From: Paracoccaceae bacterium
GTDB taxonomy: Bacteria > Pseudomonadota > Alphaproteobacteria > Rhodobacterales > Rhodobacteraceae
Assembly: GCA_007692585.1 (NCBI GenBank)
Contig: REBU01000071.1
Span: forward strand, 1-49,332
Length of the DNA stretch: 49,332 bases
Direction of reading: 5' to 3'
A program made the position numbers and the translations under genes. This document shows, one piece after another, positions 43,286 to 49,332 of the stretch (position 1 is its first letter; every line of letters begins with the position of its first letter). The notes under the pieces were generated by a model that saw only the letters and a list, made by a program, of their open reading frames with translations, was not told the origin of the DNA and ran no database searches.

Positions 43286-44074
43286 TCAGATATCCGAGAA
43301 AATGTTGCGGGCATAGTCCAGATCGACCTGTTTCATGGTCGACTCTGCCGTGCCCGTCGTCATGTCGCGCAATTCGCACGAGCCGTCCGCATGGCCGATC
43401 ACCACCTGATCCGCGATATCGACAAACAGCCCGTTTTCGACCACGCCGGGCACCTGATTGAGCACAAGCGACAATTGCCGCGCATTCCCGATCCGCCCCA
43501 GCGCCAGATCGAGGATGTAATTGCCCTCATCCGTCACAAACGGCTGGTCGCCATTCATCCGCAGGCTCGATTGCCGTCCCATGACATCCATCGAGGTCAG
43601 CACTTCCTCGATCAGCGCGCGGCTGGCCTGCCAGCCGAAGGGAATCACCTCAACCGGCAGGGGAAAGGCGCCGAGCGTCTTCACTTCCTTGGCCGCGTCC
43701 GTGATCACGATCATCTGGTCGGACGCCGTGGCCACTATCTTTTCCTGCAACAGGGCCCCGCCACCGCCCTTGATCAGCGTCAGCTCTGCGTCGAATTCAT
43801 CCGCCCCGTCGATGGTCAGGTCCAGCCAGCGCGCCTCGTCAAGCGAGACGACGTTGATCCCCACGTCGCGCGCAAGCTGCGCTGTGCGCGTCGAGGTCGG
43901 CACGGCGATGATGCGCAGCCCCTCATCACGCACCCGCTTACCAAGACGGCGCACCAGCCAGGCGGCGGTCGATCCTGTCCCCAACCCCACGCGCATCCCG
44001 TCTTCGACAAAATCTGCCGCGCAATGGGCGCTGGCGTATTTGGCGCGGTCAATCGGGGTAAGCTGGTCGATCAT
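43286..44074 (-). CDS. rpiA: Ribose-5-phosphate isomerase A
   Basis: A 262-residue RpiA of the pentose-phosphate pathway, interconverting ribose-5-P and ribulose-5-P. Family motifs are VGLGTGSTAAW, the active-site DGADEFD, KGGGGALLQEKIVA and VVENGLFVDIAD. It is longer than the 219-residue E. coli enzyme because of extensions around residues 130-160 and at the C-terminus (CELRDMTTGTAESTMKQVDLDYARNIFSDI), which are commonly seen in alphaproteobacteria. It is the first gene of the rpiA-gor-hflKC-degP run and diverges from the transporter gene. Confidence 0.95.
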   Translation of the reverse strand: MIDQLTPIDRAKYASAHCAADFVEDGMRVGLGTGSTAAWLVRRLGKRVRDEGLRIIAVPTSTRTAQLARDVGINVVSLDEARWLDLTIDGADEFDAELTLIKGGGGALLQEKIVATASDQMIVITDAAKEVKTLGAFPLPVEVIPFGWQASRALIEEVLTSMDVMGRQSSLRMNGDQPFVTDEGNYILDLALGRIGNARQLSLVLNQVPGVVENGLFVDIADQVVIGHADGSCELRDMTTGTAESTMKQVDLDYARNIFSDI

Positions 44075-44220
44075 GGCAGGCCCTCTTGCTTTGTCGGCGG
44101 TGTTATAGGCGGTTTCCGTCCCGGGGTAAAAGCGGAATCGGTCGAGTGCGGCTGGCGAGCAGGGTTGCGTGGTCCCGCGCCTTGGCTAGTATCGGGCTTT
44201 CAAAATCATGGGAGGACAAA

Positions 44221-45531
44221 ATGTTACGAGCGCTTTCGCGCCCAGCCGTGGCGCTGGTGGACCGCTATCTGCCGGACCCCTTCATCTTCGTGATGATCCT
44301 GACCTTGGTCGCGGCAGGCTGTGCAATGGTGTTTCAGGGCACATCGCCGGTGGCCGTGGTCGAGATGTGGGGCAACGGGTTCTGGAACCTGCTGACCTTC
44401 TCGATGCAGATGCTTCTTGTGTTGGTGACGGGGTTCATTCTCGCCTCGTCGCCGCCGATCAAGAAATTCCTGAGCCTTCTGGCGGGACTGGCCAAGACAC
44501 CCGGCAGCGCGATTGTGCTGGTGACAGTGGTGTCGCTGATCGCAAGCTGGATCAACTGGGGTTTCGGGCTGGTCGTGGGCGCGCTGTTTGCCCGCGCATT
44601 GGCGCGCCAGATCACTGTCGATTACCGCCTGCTGATCGCGGCGGCCTATTCGGGCTTCGTGGTCTGGCATGGCGGCCTCGCAGGCTCGATCCCGCTGACC
44701 ATTGCCACGCCGGGACATTTCACCGAGGCCCAGATCGGCGTGATCGACACGGGCCAGACGATTTTCGCGAGCTTCAACCTAATCATCGTCGCCGTCCTGT
44801 TCGTGGTGATCCCGCTCACCAACTGGCTGATGCTGCCAAAGGCGGAAGAAAGCGTCTATGTCACGCGCGAGCAACTGGGGGAGGAGTCGACCACGGCCTT
44901 CGTGCCCGCGCGTCCTGCCGAGCATCTGGAAAACAGCCGCATCCTGATGTGGCTCGTGGGCGTGCCGGGGCTGATCTATCTGTTTCACTACTTCGTCATT
45001 CAGGGCAGCACACTTAACCTCAATATCGTGAATTACCTGTTCCTGATGCTGGGCATCGTGCTGCATGGCACCGCGCGCAACCTGCTCGATGCGCTCAATG
45101 AAGCGGTCAAGGGCGGGGCAGGGATCGTGATCCAGTTTCCGTTTTATGCGGGCATCATGGCGATCATGACCCAGTCGGGGCTGGCACAAAGCCTGTCCGA
45201 AGGCTTCGTGTCGATCTCGACCGCGACGACATTGCCGTTCTGGAGCTTCATCAGCGCAGGTATCGTCAACCTGTTCGTGCCTTCGGGTGGCGGGCAATGG
45301 GCAGTGCAGGCCCCGGTGATGCTGCCTGCGGCCGAAGCGCTGGGTGCAGATGTGGCGCGGGTGGCGATGGCGGTCGCCTGGGGGGACGCCTGGACGAACC
45401 TGCTGCAACCTTTCTGGGCGCTGCCGATGCTGGCGATTGCCGGGCTGAAGGCCAAGGACGTGATGGGCTTTTGCCTGATCCATCTGGTCATCACCGGCGC
45501 GATCATCAGCGTGCTTCTGGTCGTCCTTTAG
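44221..45531 (+). CDS. AtoE-type short-chain fatty acid transporter
   Basis: A 436-residue membrane protein with about 10-12 hydrophobic segments. Text such as DRYLPDPFIFVMILTLVA, ASWINWGFGLVVGALFARALAR, GFVVWHGGLAGSIPLTIATPGH, FPFYAGIMAIM and NLFVPSGGGQWAVQAPVMLPAA matches the AtoE short-chain fatty acid permease family. The neighbouring serine deaminase gene gives no direct clue to the substrate. The GGAGG site 6 nt before the ATG fixes the start; the frame's extension to 44086 is not credible. Confidence 0.9.
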   Translation: MLRALSRPAVALVDRYLPDPFIFVMILTLVAAGCAMVFQGTSPVAVVEMWGNGFWNLLTFSMQMLLVLVTGFILASSPPIKKFLSLLAGLAKTPGSAIVLVTVVSLIASWINWGFGLVVGALFARALARQITVDYRLLIAAAYSGFVVWHGGLAGSIPLTIATPGHFTEAQIGVIDTGQTIFASFNLIIVAVLFVVIPLTNWLMLPKAEESVYVTREQLGEESTTAFVPARPAEHLENSRILMWLVGVPGLIYLFHYFVIQGSTLNLNIVNYLFLMLGIVLHGTARNLLDALNEAVKGGAGIVIQFPFYAGIMAIMTQSGLAQSLSEGFVSISTATTLPFWSFISAGIVNLFVPSGGGQWAVQAPVMLPAAEALGADVARVAMAVAWGDAWTNLLQPFWALPMLAIAGLKAKDVMGFCLIHLVITGAIISVLLVVL

Positions 45532-45540
45532 CCCCGTCGC

Positions 45541-45567
45541 GGCCCCGCCCCGGTCGGGGGTGGGGCC
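45541..45567. terminator. GC-rich hairpin after the transporter gene
   Basis: GGCCCCGCCCCG pairs with CGGGGGTGGGGCC, with one G-U pair and one bulge, 10 bp after the stop. No T-run follows. It could end the transporter transcript or fold in the sdaA leader. Confidence 0.4.
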
Positions 45568-45660
45568 AGCGTGTCCCTTGCGGACAGTTTTGCGTCGCTC
45601 TTGACCCGCGAGATCCGAAGGAACACCTCTATGGTAGCGGCAGCAGGGGAGCGCGCTCGG

Positions 45661-47031
45661 ATGTATCTGTCGGTTTTCGAGATCTTCAAGGTCGGGATTG
45701 GCCCGTCTTCGTCTCACACGATGGGGCCAATGGTGGCCGCCGCGCGGTTTCTCGATCATTTGCGCGGCCTGTCTTTCGAGGTCGCGGGGCTGCGCGCCTC
45801 GCTGCATGGCTCGTTGGCGTTCACGGGCGTCGGCCATGCAACCGACCGCGCGGTGATCCTTGGCCTCGCGGGTTTCACGCCTGACGCTTATGACGCCGAA
45901 CGCGCCGAGGCGGTGCTGGCGCAGATCAAGGACTGCGGGCATCTGGAGGCCGAAGGGCTGGGCCGGCTGCGCTTCGCCCCCGACCGCGATCTGATCTTCG
46001 ACTATGGACCGCCGCTGCCGGGCCATGCCAACGGGCTGCGGCTGATGGGGCTCGATGCGCAAGGCGACGTGATCGCCCAAGAGACCTATTACTCCATCGG
46101 CGGTGGTTTTGTGGTCTCCGAAGCCGAGCTTGGCACGAAATCCGCCAATACCGGCCCCGCCGTTCCCTATCCCTTTGAGACCGCCGCCCAGATGCTCGCC
46201 ATGGCGCGCGACAGCGGCAAGAGCATCGCCGCGATGAAACGCGCCAATGAGTTGAAGCGCATGGGGCCGGGGGCGCTCGATCAGGGTTTGCGGCGGCTCT
46301 GGGCGGTGATGCGCGACTGTATCGACCGCGGTCTTGTGACAGACGGGACGCTGCCGGGCGGGCTACATGTGCGCCGCCGTGCCAAGGGCATCCGCGACGC
46401 GCTGGAACGCGAACGCGGCCTGAACCTGAGCGCGCCGCATGTGATCAATGATTGGATCAGCGTCTATGCGATGGCCGTGAACGAGGAAAACGCGGCGGGC
46501 GGGCAGGTGGTGACCGCGCCCACAAATGGCGCAGCCGGCGTTGTGCCGGCGACACTCCGCTATTGGCTCGACCATGTGCCGGGCGCGTCCGAAGCACGCG
46601 TGGGGGAGTTCCTGCTGACAGCGGCGGCCATCGGGGGGCTGGTGAAGCATAACGCCTCGATCTCGGGCGCGGAATGCGGCTGTCAGGCCGAGGTCGGCTC
46701 GGCGGCGGCTATGGCGGCGGCAGGACTGGCGGCCGTCATGGGCGGCACGCCAGAGCAGATCGAGAACGCGGCCGAAATCGCGCTGGAGCATCATCTCGGC
46801 ATGACCTGCGACCCGGTCAAGGGGTTGGTGCAGGTGCCTTGCATCGAACGCAACGGGCTGGGCGCGATCAAGGCGGTCTCGGCGGCTTCGCTGGCGCTCA
46901 GGGGGGACGGCACGCATTTCATGCCGCTCGACAATTGCATCGAGGCGATGCGCCAGACCGGTGCCGACATGTCGGAGAAATACAAGGAAACCGCGCTGGG
47001 TGGTCTGGCCGTGAATGTTCCGAATTGTTAG
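45661..47031 (+). CDS. sdaA: L-serine ammonia-lyase (iron-sulfur type)
   Basis: A 456-residue single-chain serine deaminase that converts L-serine to pyruvate and ammonia with a 4Fe-4S cluster. It begins [24 protein letters not shown], the usual SdaA start, so the ATG at 45661 is preferred although the frame extends to 45571. The cluster cysteines lie in [22 protein letters not shown] and [11 protein letters not shown]. Length equals E. coli SdaA (454). The cutA gene follows after about 86 bp. Confidence 0.94.
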   Translation: MYLSVFEIFKVGIGPSSSHTMGPMVAAARFLDHLRGLSFEVAGLRASLHGSLAFTGVGHATDRAVILGLAGFTPDAYDAERAEAVLAQIKDCGHLEAEGLGRLRFAPDRDLIFDYGPPLPGHANGLRLMGLDAQGDVIAQETYYSIGGGFVVSEAELGTKSANTGPAVPYPFETAAQMLAMARDSGKSIAAMKRANELKRMGPGALDQGLRRLWAVMRDCIDRGLVTDGTLPGGLHVRRRAKGIRDALERERGLNLSAPHVINDWISVYAMAVNEENAAGGQVVTAPTNGAAGVVPATLRYWLDHVPGASEARVGEFLLTAAAIGGLVKHNASISGAECGCQAEVGSAAAMAAAGLAAVMGGTPEQIENAAEIALEHHLGMTCDPVKGLVQVPCIERNGLGAIKAVSAASLALRGDGTHFMPLDNCIEAMRQTGADMSEKYKETALGGLAVNVPNC

Positions 47032-47117
47032 GCCCGCCCGCGCAATTTGAGGCAGATCATGGCAGCGCCGCCCACACGCTGGCAGAGTGTTTTCCATACC
47101 GTGCCAGGGAGCGTGAG

Positions 47118-47459
47118 ATGGAATTATTCGAGGTCGAAGTCAGTTGCCCCGACAAGGACAGCGCGCGTGCCATTGCCAGCGCCTGCCTGAAAGCGCGGCT
47201 GATCGCCTGCGCAGTCATCATGCCCAAGGTCGAAAGCCTGTTCTGCTGGAAGGGCCAGATCGATTCCGAAAGCGAAACCCTGTTGCGCATGAAGACCCCT
47301 GCGCCGCAGTTTGAGTCCGTCTGCCAGATGATCTGTAAGCACCATCCCTATGACCTGCCCGCCATCGTGGCCCTGCCGGTGCAGGCGATGGGACCAGGCG
47401 TCGCGGATTGGGTGGAGTCGGAAACTCAAACCGCAAAGATCTGTGACGGATCGATATAG
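47118..47459 (+). CDS. cutA: CutA divalent-cation tolerance protein
   Basis: A 113-residue CutA1-family protein, a trimeric ferredoxin-like fold related to PII. The text EVEVSCPDKDSARAIASACLKARLIACA, VESLFCWKGQIDSESETLLRMKT and KHHPYDLPAIVALPV is diagnostic. E. coli CutA is linked to copper tolerance, but the biochemical function is uncertain. A GGGAG site lies 7 nt before the start. The 3' end overlaps the convergent VOC gene by 34 bp. Confidence 0.93.
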   Translation: MELFEVEVSCPDKDSARAIASACLKARLIACAVIMPKVESLFCWKGQIDSESETLLRMKTPAPQFESVCQMICKHHPYDLPAIVALPVQAMGPGVADWVESETQTAKICDGSI

Positions 47460-47839
47460 GCCTTGACCTCGATCGGATTGCCGGCCGGATCACGAAAAAA
47501 CATCGTCCATTGCGCGCCGGGCTGGCCTTCGAAGCGCAATTCGGGCGGGATCACGAAATCCACACCCGCCCTGTCCAGCCGCGCGGCCAGTTCCTTGAAC
47601 CGCGCCAAATCTAGCACCAGCCCGAAATGCGGCATCGGCACCATGTGATCACCAACCTTGCCGGTCAGCGCAGTTGCAAAAGGCACGCCCAGATGCAGGC
47701 TCATCTGATGGCCGAAGAAGTCGAAATCGACCCATGTCCCGGTGCTGCGCCCCTCGGCACAGCCCAGCACCCCGCCGTAAAACCTGCGCGCAGTCTCCAG
47801 GTCATCGACGTGAAAGGCCAGATGGAACGGCATCAGCAT
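47426..47839 (-). CDS. VOC (glyoxalase/bleomycin-resistance-fold) family protein
   Basis: A 137-residue vicinal-oxygen-chelate protein. A first beta-alpha-beta unit (PFHLAFHVDDLETARRFYGGVLGC) and a second one (PHFGLVLDLARFKELAARLDRAG ... MFFRDPAGNPIEVKAY) carry the usual metal-ligand positions (His in HLAFHV, His in HFGLVL, Glu in IEVKAY). Such proteins can be dioxygenases, isomerases or resistance proteins; nothing here selects one. The start at 47839 has GAGGAG 8 nt upstream; the longer frame to 48106 is not supported. It diverges from ileS. Confidence 0.88.
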   Translation of the reverse strand: MLMPFHLAFHVDDLETARRFYGGVLGCAEGRSTGTWVDFDFFGHQMSLHLGVPFATALTGKVGDHMVPMPHFGLVLDLARFKELAARLDRAGVDFVIPPELRFEGQPGAQWTMFFRDPAGNPIEVKAYIDPSQIFAV

Positions 47840-47887
47840 CACAAACTCTCCTCTGTTTTCATCCTTGCAGAAATATCCGCGGGGATT

Positions 47888-47913
47888 GTCAAGGGGGGCG
47901 CGCCCCCCTTGAC
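47888..47913. repeat. Perfect 26-bp palindrome (REP-like element)
   Basis: GTCAAGGGGGGCG followed by its exact reverse complement lies in the spacer between the VOC gene and ileS. It follows TTTTCATCCTTGCAGAAATAT, and a similar TTTCATC...AAATAT plus GGGGG...CCCCC layout is, from memory, a frequent intergenic element in Rhodobacteraceae. No second copy was seen in this window. Confidence 0.6.
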
Positions 47914-48010
47914 GCACGCAGCGGCCATCGTGCCCCCTCTGGACGACCCGGATATAGGCCCCTATAACGCCGCGCATGATGTGTTTTCGGATCATCTCGC
48001 GAATTAGCCT

Positions 48011-48041
48011 CCCGGCACTCTGACGCGCCCAGAGTGCCGGG
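48011..48041. repeat. Inverted repeat in the ileS leader
   Basis: A 12-bp perfect inverted repeat (CCCGGCACTCTG / CAGAGTGCCGGG) with a 7-nt loop ends about 50 bp before the ileS start. It could be a terminator for upstream transcription or a leader structure affecting ileS. Promoter boxes were not identified. Confidence 0.6.
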
Positions 48042-48092
48042 TGTGCCTTGGCGCCCGCCAAATCCCTGAAAATTTGCGAAAGACCCCGACCC

Positions 48093-49332
48093 ATGACCGA
48101 GACCATCGACTATAAAGACACGCTGTTCCTGCCCCAGACCGATTTCCCGATGCGCGCGGGCCTGCCCGCCCGCGAACCCGACTGGTTGGCGCGCTGGGAA
48201 CGCCTTGGCATCTATGACCGCCTGCGCGCCGATGCAGCGGAGCGCAAACCCTTCATCCTGCATGACGGCCCGCCTTACGCCAACGGCCATCTGCATATCG
48301 GCCACGCGCTCAACAAGGTGCTGAAGGATTTCATCACCCGCAGCCAGCAAATGCTGGGCTTTGATGCGCGCTATGTGCCGGGCTGGGACTGCCACGGCTT
48401 GCCCATAGAGTGGAAGATCGAGGAGCAATACCGCGCCAAGGGGCTCGACAAGGACGCGGTGGATGTCGTTGATTTCCGTCAGGAATGCCGCCGCTTCGCC
48501 GAAGGCTGGATCGACATCCAGCGCGAAGAGTTCAAGCGGCTGGGGATCACCGGCAAATGGGACCGGCCTTACCTGACGATGGATTACCACGCCGAGGCGG
48601 TGATCGCGGATGAGTTCATGAAGCTCGTGATGAACGGGTCGCTCTATCAAGGGTCGAAGCCTGTGATGTGGTCGCCGGTGGAAAAAACCGCGCTGGCCGA
48701 GGCCGAGGTCGAGTATCACGAACATACGTCGCATACGATCTGGGTGAAGTTTCCGGTTACGCTAGGCGGTAAACCCGAATTCTTCAAATCGGGTGCTCCG
48801 ACTGCGACCTATGGTTCGGGCGGAAAATCGACCGTCCTGATGGATGAAATGCAGAACTGCAGTGTTGTCATCTGGACTACAACGCCTTGGACGATCCCGC
48901 AAAACCGCGCCGTCTGCTTTGGCCCCGAAATCGTTTATGGCCTCTATGAAGTCTCCGAGCTTCTGGAAGGCGCGAAGGAAGAACTGGGCGCGAAGATCAT
49001 TCTCGCCGATGCTTTGGCCGAAAGCGCGCTGGCGGCGGCTAAGGTAAACGCGACGCGCTTGCGCAGCGTTAGCGCCGATGAACTGGCCGCCCTGACCCTC
49101 GCCCATCCCTTCCGAGGCGTCGAAGGCGCAAATGGCGAGTGGGATTTCGACGTCCCCATGATCGCGGGCGACCATGTCACCGATGACGCGGGCACCGGCT
49201 TTGTCCACACCGCCCCCAGCCACGGCGACGATGACTATCAGATCGGCCTGAAACACGGTCTGCCGATGACCTATAACGTGCTGGAAGATGGCAGCTACCG
49301 CGCCGATCTGCCACTCTTCGGCGGCGAGGTGA
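48093..49332 (+). CDS. ileS: Isoleucyl-tRNA synthetase, N-terminal part (3' end outside window)
   Basis: Class I synthetase charging tRNA-Ile. The first 413 residues are present. It starts [35 protein letters not shown], with HIGH at 68-71 in [15 protein letters not shown], followed by the [16 protein letters not shown] block and the start of the CP1 editing domain ([16 protein letters not shown] and [20 protein letters not shown]). The KMSKS loop is outside. The alphaproteobacterial insertion around residues 225-250 ([21 protein letters not shown]) is visible. No stop codon interrupts the frame up to the window edge. Confidence 0.97.
   Translation, partial: MTETIDYKDTLFLPQTDFPMRAGLPAREPDWLARWERLGIYDRLRADAAERKPFILHDGPPYANGHLHIGHALNKVLKDFITRSQQMLGFDARYVPGWDCHGLPIEWKIEEQYRAKGLDKDAVDVVDFRQECRRFAEGWIDIQREEFKRLGITGKWDRPYLTMDYHAEAVIADEFMKLVMNGSLYQGSKPVMWSPVEKTALAEAEVEYHEHTSHTIWVKFPVTLGGKPEFFKSGAPTATYGSGGKSTVLMDEMQNCSVVIWTTTPWTIPQNRAVCFGPEIVYGLYEVSELLEGAKEELGAKIILADALAESALAAAKVNATRLRSVSADELAALTLAHPFRGVEGANGEWDFDVPMIAGDHVTDDAGTGFVHTAPSHGDDDYQIGLKHGLPMTYNVLEDGSYRADLPLFGGEV

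Noticed and set aside
44779-46080. 433-codon minus-strand ORF over the transporter and sdaA
   Set aside because: His/Arg/Gln-rich shadow of two well-supported genes.

Overview
The window is a gene-dense, GC-rich chromosomal segment from an alphaproteobacterium, most likely a member of the Rhodobacteraceae (Rhodobacterales). Supporting signs are an adrenodoxin-type ferredoxin that reads like Rhodobacter FdVI (FdxE), a second-type RpoH (RpoHII), an hflK-hflC-DUF2065-degP block, a membrane-anchored MoeB, alphaproteobacterial ValS and IleS, and many 1-4 nt stop/start overlaps. The assignment rests on recognising protein sequences by eye, not on a search.

Layout. 1-6.8 kb (minus strand): the 5' part of valS, an atypical SDR protein, a YnjD/YnjC-type ABC importer without its binding protein, then moaE, moaD and pgsA. 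6.8-13.5 kb: nudC diverging from a cpdB-like phosphodiesterase gene, then a coaBC-dut-moeB run on the minus strand. 12.7-16.1 kb: a ChaN-like gene translationally coupled to rpoHII, diverging from comM. 16-19.2 kb (minus): rsmI-yraN-gshB-esterase, diverging from a PBP-activator lipoprotein gene followed by glnD-murJ (19.3-24.9 kb). A rhomboid-like gene lies tail-to-tail with murJ, then trpS and a perfect bidirectional terminator. 26.7-30.8 kb (minus): two tandem L,D-transpeptidases, a 2-hydroxyacid dehydrogenase, csaA, proC and a YbjN-like gene.

30.8-32.8 kb is the only clearly decayed stretch. It holds a long spacer with hairpins, a small membrane/zinc-ribbon-like ORF, an S24/LexA-type repressor that has lost its DNA-binding half, and a frameshifted winged-helix gene, followed by about 400 bp without a recognisable gene. 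Next to it is an accessory-looking cluster of a GT4 glycosyltransferase, a sulfotransferase and a two-part GT2 protein (32.8-36.8 kb), probably for a surface glycan. 36.9-44.1 kb holds fdxE, a small peptidoglycan-binding protein, and a long minus-strand run rpiA-gor-hflK-hflC-DUF2065-degP (redox balance, membrane-protease control, periplasmic proteolysis). 44.2-49.3 kb carries an AtoE-type transporter, sdaA, cutA, a VOC-family protein and the 5' part of ileS, preceded by two strong inverted repeats.

No rRNA, tRNA, CRISPR array, intact insertion sequence or prophage was seen. Most of the window is core genome. The more unusual points are the rhomboid-like protein that lacks both catalytic residues, the SDR without its YxxxK motif, the CpdB homologue without a signal peptide, the CtrA-like box between rpoHII and comM, and the decayed regulator locus beside the glycan cluster. 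No clearly new multi-gene system is demonstrated.
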